The notes beneath the pieces are model-generated. The model worked only from the letters and a program-made list of their open reading frames with translations, was not told the DNA's origin and made no database searches. Shown one piece after another: positions 25,042 through 36,365 of a stretch of 64,000 bases of DNA (positions are counted from its first letter, which is position 1; each line of letters opens with the position of its first letter). The translations under genes and the position numbers were made by a program. This stretch comes from Aspidiotus rigidus (lineage: Eukaryota; Arthropoda; Insecta; Hemiptera; Diaspididae): the NCBI GenBank assembly GCA_035079385.1, contig JAVHKY010000012.1:4508501-4572500 (forward strand), in the 5' to 3' direction.

Positions 25042-25359
25042 TTACACAAATGCAGTAGAAAAAAACAAACGAGGGAGTTTGTATATATTTATTTCGTAGG
25101 TAGAATTTATTTCGACTGTTTCCAGAGCGCCAGCATTGTCTCTAGAACTCTCCTCATGTAAAACGTGAATATTCTCAGGTCTGGAAAATGAATGTCCGGA
25201 TGCCAGAAAATGGACTGCAAAATAATTATAAGGTTGACTCGAGAGTGAATAGAAAGAACTCTTGTAGCTGCGCTCAAATGCTATTTGGACAATCTGTTCA
25301 CAACTGGAAAGTTGGAAAAACTTGTCAAAATAAAATGGCCCACCAATGAAATTCACCAT
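25042..25359 (-). pseudogene. Probable fragment of a divergent Penelope GIY-YIG nuclease
   Basis: The minus-strand frame contains YFAVHFLASGHSFSRPENIH followed by VLHEESSRDNAGALETVEIN, which matches the usual end of GIY-YIG tails in Penelope-like elements (His, GHS, VLHEE, LE-E-I spacing). Just upstream, in another frame, is SGRRQFESFR, reminiscent of the TGR-F-xR nuclease motif. No RT region was found next to it. It is clearly from a different lineage than PLE-1 to PLE-6. Confidence 0.45.
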
Positions 25360-26082
25360 TGCTATTGTAGCTTAAATGTTACAAGTCGACTTTTGATACT
25401 TAATGGTGCATCTGAAGCTTTCAAACTGTCTCCTACCAGACAAGTTTTTGATAGAGGTAGAGGAGGAATGCTGATGGATGCAAGAAGACACTTGAAAGAA
25501 GAAGGGGAAAAAAATTCGAATCTTGGAGAAGGAGAAAAGTTTTCCCTGCGAGGTCAAAACAGACTAATCGGTGTTTCCAACATTCCATTCAAGGGTAACC
25601 AATCTTCGTATGATTTGCGAGGATATATGTTCTAACTGATAAGAAAAAGCTTTTTAAGACCGGCATCACTCCTCGTAGTAACCGGTGTAATTTACATAAC
25701 CTATATGGGTGCAGTGCGAGAGACCACGGATTCTGCTCACAATACCGAAATCTCGTTTCTACCGGCTTCGTTATAGTCGGCATCGACTGTATATGGCGGG
25801 AGAGCACTCTAAAGAGTAAACAAATAAGATTACAAAAGCCTTTGTAAGAATTTCTATGTTCTCCTGTAAGAAATATTTTCACCTAAAAATTAATTTATAT
25901 GATGGAGGAAGAACTGAAAATATTTTGACCTTTTTAATGCCTTTACCGGTACCCCACCCCATTCCTCTCATGAAAATCCGCGAGGGGAAGTTGCCCCCTA
26001 TTCTCATTGATGGACTTAGATTCCCCAACAATCTACAAGACCGAGTCCTTACATACAGTATATTAGGTTATGGTAGCTTTTA

Positions 26083-26370
26083 CTAACCAAAATCGTTACC
26101 GCACCAGGCTCGTTTATGGGCAAATGCCTCCCTCAATCTATCCCACTCTATTCTGTCGTGCGCCACCCTGTGAAATAGTGTGTTTCTCAGAAAGTTGTCC
26201 AAGTCATCCCTCCATCTAATCTTTTGTTTGCCTCTTTTTCTTTTTTTGTGTGGTTGGCAGAAAGTCAGTTTATAGGTCCACCTGTCGTCTTTTATTCGTG
26301 CCACATGTCCCACCCAGTTCCATTTTAGCCTTCGACATACCTTAACCACATCTTTATTAAATTTCATCTT
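26083..26370 (-). pseudogene. 3' fragment of a LINE (RTE/craniofacial-like) ORF2
   Basis: The minus-strand frame reads VCRRLKWNWVGHVARIKDDR, then WTYKLTFCQPHKKRKRGKQK, IRWRDDLDNFLR and FHRVAHDRIEWDRLREAF. This is the well-known C-terminal signature of RTE-type and related endonuclease-reverse transcriptase retrotransposons (WxGHVAR, KRxRGxPxxRWxDD, AxDRxxWRxL). Only the last 95 residues are present, so it is a 5'-truncated dead copy. The extra residue in KWNWVGH may be a mutation. Confidence 0.8.
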
Positions 26371-27575
26371 AGCCTTAATTGATTGTACGGAAATTCGGTC
26401 TCGAAGATTGATTTTAAGGAATAGAACCTTCCCTTTTTATTTGTGTTACTCTTAATTTATCGATGGTCTCATTCACACTATGCATAAGTGACATTTTGGT
26501 CGAAAATGAGTTAAGAGCAGAAATGGGCTCTTAAGAATGTACACTATCGAATTGCACTGAAAAAATTTAGAATTTTCCAATCCTCTTCCCAAGGGGAGCT
26601 AATTCACATATGTGTTGAGTGAAGTTTCACTATAAGTTTCAATAAGTTTCTCCTGCACAAATGTACTAAGCGCACTTACCACATTCAGCACGCGAGATAA
26701 AATGATGCAGGTATAATATCGGTGACATTGAATGAATGTACGGTCCAGGAACCTTTTTTTTTCTTGATCGTTTGTTCACGTTGTCTACTTCTGAAACCAC
26801 TTTTTTCTTTTTGGTCACTTCCCATTTTTTAAATCGTATTTCCGCGTGGAAGAGTCACAATAGTTTTCATCATCGAGCGGAGTTTGGAAAATAGTACTTC
26901 GAATCTAGAGGAAGGAAGAAAAAAATGGGACTAGCCGATATTAATGTCATTGAACTTTATCTGATGCATTCTTACAAGGGTTTTATTCGCGATCTATACC
27001 CATACCAACATCTAAGCCTGTTGAGCGAGACGAAGGACAGGGTACGAAGGACAGGGTACGATACCTGCCTAAGAAGATACCTGCCTAAGAACGTATTGTT
27101 GTGTGGGTCGAATGTGCTCTCCTGCTGATCTTTCCTCTTTCAAAAAACAACATTAAAGAAGGATAAAAAAAAGACTACAATAAAATCTAAAAGGTTGTAT
27201 TCGATTTCATTGTTGTTTCATCGTGCCCAAATGTATGAAGTGCATAGTTTCATATTTTTTCCCGAGCCAAACGTGCTAAGTGCATTAGTTTCAATATATT
27301 TCTCGTTCCAAATGTGGTAAGTGCCTACAAGATCGAAAAAACAACCAATTTACAGCCTTAATAAAGTCCTAGGAGGAAAATTTTTTTCCTTAGTATATTC
27401 CGAAATGTTGATTAATTGTATTGCTATTTTTAATTTTCCGTTTTATGAAGATTAGAAGGCCATAAATAGCTTGAAACTAACGTAAAACATTAAACCGCTC
27501 TCCTGTAAAATCAGGTTTTTGTCGCTTATGCACAGTGCGCATGAGACCATCGTTATTTTCTATATTGGCAATCAT
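26371..27575. other. No feature recognised
   Basis: AT-rich flank of the LINE insertion. Contains the local repeats GAAGGACAGGGTACGA (about 27030-27062) and AAGATACCTGCCTAAGA (about 27070-27093). Confidence 0.4.
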
Positions 27576-29870
27576 AGACCACGTCTGAGTCCACCAAAGA
27601 AGAGGAGGGCTGTTTACTGGTGGACCAACAAGATTGCCGAATTGAGAAAAGAGTGCAACCGCCAGCGCCGGATATACCAGCGTAGTAGTGGCCGCGAAGG
27701 GGCGCGGGCGGTTGCACCCGAATACCAGCTGGCTCGTAAAAGGCTGAAGAAGGCCATCAAGGACAGCAAGAGTGCTGCATGGCGAGAGCTATGTGAGATG
27801 GCAGATGACGACCCATTTGGAAAGCCTTATAAGTTAGTGCTGAAGAAGCTCAAAGGCCTCTCAGCAATGAGCCGAATGGAGCCGGATGTTGTGGGTCAAA
27901 TCATTGATGGCTTGTTCCCACAGCAGCCACCACCAATGGTAACGCTACCAATAGTAGAAGAGGATGGTATATCCCTCCTAGGCACCGAGGAGGTTGATGC
28001 AGCAGTCAATAGACTGCGGGGTAAGTATTGGAAGGCTCCAGGCCCGGATGAGATTCCAAATCCAGTCTGGACCGCCATACATTCAGTTGACCCAGCACTG
28101 CTTGTTGATACATTCAATGCGGCAATTGTTGGGGGACTGTTCCCTGTGCGATGGAAGAAAGCCAGGCTAGCGTTGATTGATAAGAAGGATAAACCACCTG
28201 GTCTACCATCCTCTTATCGTCCACTTTGTCTGCTAGACAATGTTGGGAAACTTCTAGAAAGAGTGATAGCCAATCGTTTGGAGAGCTATCTGAAGGAAAG
28301 AGATATAATCTCTGATAGCCAGTACGGTTTTCAAACTGGACGCTGCACATCAGATGCTGGGATCCGGCTGAAGAGGATAGCCAAGTCAGCGATTGATATG
28401 CGCCAGTTTTGCGCAGCCGTCAGCCTCGACATAAGAAATGCGTTCAATTCAATCCCATGGAAGATGATATTAGAAGCTCTTGTGAACGCAGGAGTGCCCG
28501 CATACCTGCTCAGGATGATCAGCAGCTATCTTAGCTGCCGTGAAATCCAAGCAGAGACGTCTGCTGGTACAGTAAAACGCCCTGTTACTTGTGGGGTGCC
28601 GCAGGGGTCGGTCCTTGGGCCGCTTTTGTGGTGCGTCGCATTTAACGGAATCTTTAAGGTGAAGCTGCCACCAGGGGTTAAGCTTATCTGCTATGCGGAT
28701 GACACCCTGGTGGTATGCACCGCCGAAACAACTGTAGCGGTGGAGAGCAGGGTAAACCGGGCCCTAGAGGATGTGACGCGTTGGATCGAGTCGGCTGGAC
28801 TTGAACTAGCAGCAAGTAAGACGGAGGCCATTTTATTCACGACCCGTCGGAAGTTCAAGCCACCCACCTTTCGCCTGCGAGGTGTGGAAATTGAAACCAA
28901 GAAGCAAATGAAATACCTGGGCATCTGGTTTGACTCAACGCTGAGCTTCAGGCACCATTTCCTGATGGCAGCGGAAAAGGCGGGCCGGGTAGTTGGATAC
29001 CTAAGCCGCCTTATGAGGAACCTGGGAGGACCGAGAGAAGCAAGGAGAAGGATCATGATGAGCACCGCCTTGTCGATCCTCCTATATGCTGCGCCAGTAT
29101 GGGCCGACTGCATGAAGGTACCATACCGAAGAAGAGAGATGGTAAAGATCCAACGAAGAGCTGCGCTGAGGTGTGTTAGTGCCTACCGCACTGTCTCGAC
29201 GAAGGCTCTTTGTGTATTAGCACGTTCACCACCAATCGAGCTCCTTGCTGAGGAGAGAGCGGTGGTGTTCGAAGCAAAGAAGAGAACGACGACCAACAGA
29301 GAAGCTTTACGGGTCAAGCAGGAGGCCAGGCGCTCCTTGCTTGTAAAGTGGAAAGAAAGAATTGCCCAGAGTGAGCTGGGTACATGGACAACCCGTGTGC
29401 TAATACGCGACCTTGATGAGTGGATGAACCGACACCATGGTCAGCTGAACTTTCACCTGACGCAGGTGTTAAGTGGCCATGGCTGCTTCAACAAGTACCT
29501 TCACGAGAAGTTAAGGAAAGTTGAGCAGGCAACGTGTTCGCACTGTAACCAAGGGCGGGATGATGGACCACAACACACCTTATTTGAGTGTGAGGCGTGG
29601 AGGCGTGAGCGGGACGAGCTTAGTCGGTCTCTCCAAGAGATCGGGGTAGATGAAGCGCTCGACCCGAGTAGCCTGGTACCCACCATGCTAGGTTCCGAAG
29701 AAGCATGGAACCAGGTGTCTGCATTTGCGGCCACCATCATGAAGAGGAAGATGGACCAGGAATGGAATAGGCAAATGCAGAACCACGTTATGGCCTACTC
29801 AACACCTGTGTACCATCAACATCCAGATCTGCAGGAAGAAGAGGAAGAAGGATACCATCCAGATTGTTAG
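27519..29870 (+). CDS. R1-clade LINE reverse transcriptase, 5'-truncated but open
   Basis: Open for 783 codons. The first 23 or so codons are flanking DNA, and element coding begins SPPKKRRAVYWWTNKI, the linker before the RT. RT blocks in order: YRPLCLLDNVGKLLE (residue about 233), QYGFQTGRCTSDA, SLDIRNAFNSIPW with a catalytic Asp, GVPQGSVLGPLLWC, and the catalytic YADD (about residue 392). The C-terminal region has LSGHGCFNKYLHEKL and a CxxC...H...C zinc knuckle (CSHCNQGRDDGPQHTLFEC), typical of R1/LOA-type elements. No internal stop or frameshift is seen. Without its endonuclease and 5' end it cannot move by itself. Its first codon is only the first ATG in the flanking DNA. Confidence 0.9.
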   Translation: MSLMHSAHETIVIFYIGNHRPRLSPPKKRRAVYWWTNKIAELRKECNRQRRIYQRSSGREGARAVAPEYQLARKRLKKAIKDSKSAAWRELCEMADDDPFGKPYKLVLKKLKGLSAMSRMEPDVVGQIIDGLFPQQPPPMVTLPIVEEDGISLLGTEEVDAAVNRLRGKYWKAPGPDEIPNPVWTAIHSVDPALLVDTFNAAIVGGLFPVRWKKARLALIDKKDKPPGLPSSYRPLCLLDNVGKLLERVIANRLESYLKERDIISDSQYGFQTGRCTSDAGIRLKRIAKSAIDMRQFCAAVSLDIRNAFNSIPWKMILEALVNAGVPAYLLRMISSYLSCREIQAETSAGTVKRPVTCGVPQGSVLGPLLWCVAFNGIFKVKLPPGVKLICYADDTLVVCTAETTVAVESRVNRALEDVTRWIESAGLELAASKTEAILFTTRRKFKPPTFRLRGVEIETKKQMKYLGIWFDSTLSFRHHFLMAAEKAGRVVGYLSRLMRNLGGPREARRRIMMSTALSILLYAAPVWADCMKVPYRRREMVKIQRRAALRCVSAYRTVSTKALCVLARSPPIELLAEERAVVFEAKKRTTTNREALRVKQEARRSLLVKWKERIAQSELGTWTTRVLIRDLDEWMNRHHGQLNFHLTQVLSGHGCFNKYLHEKLRKVEQATCSHCNQGRDDGPQHTLFECEAWRRERDELSRSLQEIGVDEALDPSSLVPTMLGSEEAWNQVSAFAATIMKRKMDQEWNRQMQNHVMAYSTPVYHQHPDLQEEEEEGYHPDC

Positions 29871-30295
29871 GACCTTTATAGTTGTTGAAAGAATCTCGCG
29901 TTTATATGGTTGCTCCGCGTCCGCTATTCCGGTGAACTTACTACGGTACGTTCACTGTTCATACGAATATGTCTAACGAGCACCATACAGTGAGATTCAC
30001 GCAACAGCGACTTATTACGCCTGATGTGATGTGATAGTGTCGTTTTTGTGACGTGAGTGTGTTCTCTAGTGCTGTTTCTTTTTGTGCGTGCCAGGGGGGC
30101 ATCGCAGCTTGGCGGTTGCCAAAGCAACTTGGCAGTTGCCGAGTAGAAGAGGGGGTTCGCGTAGGAGATTCCTCCTTCACTGAAGTTATACCCGAAAGGG
30201 TCGATTCCGGTGTTGGAGGAAACAATATTAAATGCATACGCAACCCGCACCTACTCCATTATGGATGACGGGCGGTGCTGCACATGCGACACACA
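27590..30295 (+). mobile_element. LINE-1: 5'-truncated R1-clade retrotransposon with 14-bp target duplication
   Basis: The insertion is bounded by the directly repeated 14-mer AGACCACGTCTGAG at 27576-27589 and 30296-30309. It starts inside ORF2 between the endonuclease and RT domains, so ORF1 and the nuclease are missing. The 3' UTR of about 420 bp ends GCACATGCGACACAC without a poly(A) tail. The body is markedly more GC-rich than its surroundings, consistent with a recent arrival. A decayed second copy lies at 46838-47930. Confidence 0.88.
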
Positions 30296-30309
30296 AGACC
30301 ACGTCTGAG

Positions 30310-33300
30310 CTCCATGGTAGCTTTAAATTAAGCCTAACATGCGCCTATACCACGCCATACTAATACTAGATTATACTCGAGAGGAATGTTGATGACGTCA
30401 TAAGCAGATTCGGCGGATGATGATGACGTCACGAGAAGGTTTAAACTGGTTGATGTCTTTACGGTGCCTAATTCGTAAGTTTAGAGAGAATTTTCTCTTT
30501 AATATCCGTACCCGCACCCCAGCCGTCTATTAGAAATCTGCAAGTCGAAGTCCGAGTTGATTTACCCCCTCTCCCCCCGCCAGAAAGTATGCGAAAAATC
30601 CTTCATTTGATCCAGAATAGTTAACTTACTGTATCCGACCAGGAATGAGGGCAACCAAGCAGAATCGAAAATTATTTTGTCTGAATGGTAGCTGAATCGA
30701 ACAACTATAGAAAGACATTAAAAATTGTCTTTATTTATTCGACTCAACCAGAATATTTTTTCGAGGAGATTTATTCCATCAAATTTCACCTCTGCAGCGA
30801 TTTTTTCTCTCATCGGTCATTTTCACGGCAACATCTCTCAACTCAATCTCGAAGGTTTAAAAATTCCCAAGTTTCGATTCAAATGTGACATTAAATTCAT
30901 CTGATTTGGTTCAATATTCCACGTTGTGACGTACAATGATAAATTTTGAGGCTGAGTAAAAATTCAGTTCCTCCTTTTTCACCGAAAGATTTGCGTGGAC
31001 CATGCGCGAGTCTAGAAACTTCAAGAGTTTAGGAATGAGAGGGGAGATGAATGACACCATCGGTCTCATCAGGATATTCTCCTAAAAAAGACGATATAGA
31101 GACGATAAGGAACGTGATAAGAAATGAGGATTGCTTTAGGATTATTCAGAAGTAGGGAGCTCTCATTAACAATTGATCTTACATCCCTATGAGGTTCGAG
31201 TAACACCACTGACCGTAGAAGTCGAAAACTCTTTTCTTCCACACTCTCTTCTGTCCACGAACACCTCAATGTTATCTCTGTCGGCCTTGGCGCTTATCAA
31301 CCTTTCGTATCAAATATTGAGCTGCTATATCAGGGAGTTGAGAAACTGGCAACACGAATCAAGGATACCTCACCTACATGAACAAAGCTTCTAAGTACAT
31401 TCTCTTCTTTAGGAGTCAGACCAACTTTAGTCAAGTTTGACAAACGAGGGTGGTAGGTGACTTGCGTGCGACATTGCACATCTTCATCATGTGTAGCGAC
31501 GTAAGTTGATAACATATAAGCAACATTCAAGATCACGAGGTGAAAGTGAAGATCACTGTTTTTTTGCTTATTAAAATTTATGATATGAATCTTTTAGGAA
31601 AACGGTTTACCTCGAGCTACTCATTATATTTCAGAGCAAGATAAAATATTACTGACGATTATACCACAAGTTATCTCAGATTCAATCGTGGAACCGAGAG
31701 CGTATACGACAAAAATTTGCAACAATTTGTTAGGTTTTTAGTTCCTCAACAAAACCAGGCTCGGGAAAGAATCTCCTTTCTCTTTCTCTTGACGGCTGAT
31801 TAATCACACTCAGAAATAATTGAATGGGAGATATTCTGAGGATCACGTCCACAGAGTCATACGTTCAAAGTTATCAATTCATTGATATCGGCTCAAATTT
31901 CAACACCATAGACTTGAAAACGACAAAAATTACTCGGGATCATATCAGAGCAATAAAAATTAAAGAACGTCACTCGTCATTTTTTCATCGAGGAGAAGAA
32001 CAAATCAATGAAGAATCATTTATTTTCCTGCACCTATCAACGCGCGAGATCAATCAGTAAAATATAGCGCCCTAGTAGGGAAACTGAAATGAACTGTCTA
32101 AAACCATATAACGTTATTACCTCTTTAGAAAACGGCCACCCTTGGAAGACTATTTATACACAGGAACACCTGTTGCATTTTATGCTGATGCGACCACGAC
32201 TAACGAAAAAAGAGGTAGGTACTAAATTACTGAACCGTGTAGGGAAGAGGTAGCGTAGGCTATATACGTTCGGAATTTCGGTAACATATAGAAATTTTTT
32301 TGTCAAGTCGAGTCATCGAGTGCGAGATTGGTGTGAAGATAGGCACCCACAATCAATCGAGAAACAACTTCCTACGTACACGAAAGTTCGTCGCGGATGA
32401 AAAGAAACGGTAATTTCGACATGTGTCTTCGACGATGTATTATTCGATAATCGAGGAATGCAATCCGTGGAATGAAATAATCAAAATGCCCTAAAGGACA
32501 CATATCGAATACGTACGTTGTTCCAAGAAGTGAATTTAGCGCGCAGAGTATCGCGCCAATGAAGAGAGACAGAAAGAATAGGACCTCGACCGCCGAATGC
32601 GAGACATGCAAGAAGACGTGAGAAAAACTTACAAATTTTATGCGTTTGAAATTTCAGAAGGCATCTTTTGAGCTTTTACGTACTCGATCACTTACTGGCA
32701 CACATCACTCGTATGAACACGAAAATACGTAAATTCGAATCAAATGCCGTAACACACACACACACACGTATAGATAGACGCGTGCACCGCGAAGCTGTGA
32801 TCGCACAAAGACACGACGGACACGATCGAGCGAGCGAACGCTTTATGAAACGATTGCACAGGTAAACAGCTCTTAATCGTTGGTAACTGGCAAGGTAAAG
32901 GAGGAAGAAGTTTGGGTCGGTTTTCGAAGATGCCTTCGGGCGACCGCTGTTCTCCAGATCTGTGACCTCACCGTCTTCTCAGTCTGTCGTGTTTTCTCGA
33001 TCTCGGGAGTAATCTCGCGGAGTCGAAACGCACTATTTCTTCATCTAATAACCGTAAGCCGGTGTACCGGCATGGATATAGACTGAGATAGAAAACAACA
33101 TTATTATTTGGTACTGCTGGTATAACAATAAAAACCGCCCATCATGAGCGCGGATGAAAGATAGTATCATCTACTATTCCGCCGATACACCTCTCACGTT
33201 ATTTACATTATTTGCACATTCTCACTTCTACTTTTATGCAATAGGGTTCCGCGCGTCTCTACGGAAGGAAGAGAAAGATGACGCGCGCGCGAGAAAGAAA

Positions 33301-35514
33301 ATCGAGTCGATTTTTGCTTGGTTTTTCATCGGCTATCGCTTCGAAAGTGATATAATTGAGAAACGTATCTTCTTCTCACGTATAGGTAAAAGTAGATTTT
33401 CGTTTACACTCTTAATAAGACGATGATTTAGGTCAAGTTCACGCTAATGATTTTCACATCAAATGAGGTAAATAATAATTAATGGTCCATAGTTCAAAGA
33501 AATTGACACAGTTACTGCGGACGTCGGAGGCTATACAAATTTAAATTACTAAGCAATGTCATCGTTTTTAAGTTTTATGACACAGAAAATGTACATGAGA
33601 GAAGAAACATTGCCTCGCGTAATTAAGAAACATTTTTTGAAATATTATATTGAATTGATTTTTTGGGGGGAAATGAAAATTACTTCATTCCGTATCACAT
33701 AATTTCGAAAAATCTACTTTAGAGATGGCGGACACGTAAAACTCCATTCCCGAGTAACCTCCCTCGAAGTTATATGATATGACACTATAAAACTTCTGGG
33801 GAAAAATATAGCCTTTTTCGAGCAAAAATCAGAGCAAAATTTTCTCAAACCCCTCACTTTATGGGCAGTTAGCTCAAAGTCAAGTTCCCTTCTCTTTATA
33901 CAAGCCTGAACTCGAAATTCTTCAAAAGCATTTGATCATATCCTCCTGACAGTACTACGTAAACAAGATTTTGATGAAAAAAAGAGAAGATGTGGACAGT
34001 GAGACACAATGCAATTTGATGATCAAGATTACGTACGATATCTTTGAGAAAAACAACTTTTAATTTAATTCAAAAAGAAATAAAAAATTAGATTGAAAAA
34101 TAGCAATTGAAAATAAAATTTCTATCGCCTGAGACACCTCAAAAAGCTGTCCCAATTAAAAATAATACTCCCACCTTCCGAGATAACTCAAATCGGCGTA
34201 ATACCTTCTGTTTTTAGCTAGAAAAATCAATAAAACTTCATCTTCATCTTTCCACCTACAGCAATAAAATAAATGGTGAATTTCTTATCAACTAATAGGT
34301 TTATTGATTATCAAATTTTATAAATTTCTAAACAGACACCGGGTGTAATACCTCCCTTTTCCAATGAGAAAAGTCGACAAAAAAACGCGCCCACTGTGGT
34401 CTGGAAATTAGATTTGCGTCTTCGTATTCAAGCACTTCTAAAAGAGCTTAATAATTACTTCTCCCTAAACGTTAATGTTAGTCTAATATTGGTCTAGTAT
34501 ACTGTATATTAGTCTGAAAGGCTCAATTCTTTATCATCTCCAATTCATGGCATCACTTATTGCTATCACCAGGCGCTCTTCTTTTCATCCGCTCATAAAT
34601 CGTAGTCACGCTCTCATCACCCAAAATCTATATTGAAGCCAAACAAGCAACCAATGACCCATCAATCAACCCTTCATTCTTTCCCTCGCGTTCCGACCTT
34701 TCCAAACATATTATTAAGAAATTAATAATACACCACTCGAGCCTGGTTTACTCATGAGTCTAACCTCAAATCGTACTCAAAGAAACCATTCCAAATTAAA
34801 AATAATATTCCCATGTCCTGAGACACCTGAAATCAAAACTACTGACAATTACATACACACAAAAAAATGATCTACAAATCAATAATAAATTAAGAATAAA
34901 ACTTCAAGCTAGTCTCGCAGTATATTTGATGAACACTAAAAAATTGTACTCATTCATAGATGTATGGATTATGAAACTCAAGGTTTTTACAATCCAATTT
35001 GACTAATAGTAAAAGAAAAAAGAAACAGCTTAGCAAAAAAAAAATAAAAAAAACATAAAGATTCTTCATGACAATTAGTACTGAAAACAAGAGGATAAGA
35101 AAATCCCCTTCTCATGATGTAAGCAGCTACAAGTGGTTCAAATGTTTAATAGTGAGAAATTTTCCAAAAAATTGATTTTATCTCAAGAACTACTCATTCA
35201 ATCGTCAAAAAAATTGCAGGTGCACATCTCTAGCTATCTTCGTTCCACCTATTTTTATCAACTTCTCTAACACTAAAAAACGGAATTTATGTAATAATAT
35301 TAAACAAAATTATTGTAAAACCAACTTAACCCAAGTTGATGACCCGTTTTGTGAAGTGGAATAGCTCTTTCATAATTTAAAAAAAAAATTAGAAGCCATT
35401 GCAGACGTTGCAATGGCAGCGGGGAACCCGCAATTCCTTAACTCGACCTCTGAGGCGGTGTGGAACTGAGTTGATAATCATGTCATATAATTCAAATCGA
35501 AATTATCATTCTAC
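30310..35514. other. Long stretch without a recognised gene
   Basis: Short frames only. Two TGACGTCA octamers lie near 30393 and 30425. A short CA run lies at about 32754-32766, and a slightly GC-richer patch spans 32740-33080. Words near 34337-34385 (GGGTGTAATAC... GAGAAAAGTCG) and 35196-35230 (CGTCAAAAAAATTGCAGG) belong to a dispersed repeat also present at 36133-36180 and 63290-63580. A distant 5' UTR exon or promoter of the cadherin gene could lie here, but no signal allows a call. Confidence 0.35.
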
Positions 35515-35945
35515 ATTCTCTCCTATCATATATAGCTCGAGACTCGAAATTCTTCTAAATCTTCTAAGTCCCCCTCCTATCATATATAGCTCGAAAGTCA
35601 CGATTCTCTCAAGTCCCCCTCCTATCATATATAGCTCAAGACTCGAAATTCTTCTAAGTCCCCCTCCTATCATATATAGCTCGAGTCTCAAATTTTTCCA
35701 AGTTTTTGGTTGGACGGCGGACGGTAGCTCGAAAGTCAAAATTCTTCCAAGTCCCCCCCCCCCCCTATTATATATAGCTCGAGACTCGAAATTCTTCTAA
35801 GTCCCCCTCCTATCATATATAGCTCGAGTCTCAAATTTTTCCAAGTTTTTGGTTGGACGGCGGACGGTAGCTCGAAAGTCAAAATTCTTCCAAGTCCCCC
35901 CCCCCTATTATATATAGCTCGAGACTCGAAATTCTTCTAAGTCCC
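35515..35945. repeat. Tandem array of a 45-bp monomer
   Basis: About eight units of CCTATCATATATAGCTCGAG + ACTCGAAATTCTTCTAAGTC + CCC. A longer variant, repeated twice, inserts GTTGGACGGCGGACGGTAGC. C-runs of 7-12 bases occur between units. The same monomer appears at 6220-6420, inside TE-X (about 19715-19775 and 56610-56670, inverse) and inside Helitron-2 (53390-53690). Open frames across it are by-products of the period. Confidence 0.92.
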
Positions 35946-35970
35946 GTAACCTAACCTAACCTTAGGTTAC
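35946..35970. repeat. Short telomere-like CCTAA run
   Basis: Reads TAACCTAACCTAACC followed directly by the inverse TTAGGTTA. CCTAA/TTAGG is the common insect telomere unit. Three units only, at the edge of the 45-bp array. Confidence 0.5.
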
Positions 35971-36365
35971 TAACTTCGCGGAGGCGGACGTTTTCTGAGG
36001 ATGTAATCTCCTAACAAAATGGATAGCGGGTTCCCCGCTAAAAAGATATAACACTATAATCTGCCCAAGTTTCAAAATGTTCCACGGATAAAAATGTTGA
36101 TAGGTAAACTATATATAAGGAAACCTGAACGGACGGGTGTAATACTTCCATTTTCCGACGAGAAAAGTCGGTAAAATTAGACAAAGTACAGCATAGGAAT
36201 TAGTATATTACAAGACAAGGAGCGAAAACCTCATTCGCTCTTTGCCTTGGAAGATATTTTTTACTACAAATGCATCGGAAATTGCGTTTTCGCTGCCACA
36301 GAGGTATTTGGACTAATGATTGTTTTTTCTGCATAAAAAAGATTCAAAATAATTGGATTAATCTT

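Noticed and set aside
35399..35800. Open frames across the 45-bp array on both strands
   Set aside because: The monomer length is divisible by three, so repeats stay open in some frames; the peptides are simple period repeats.
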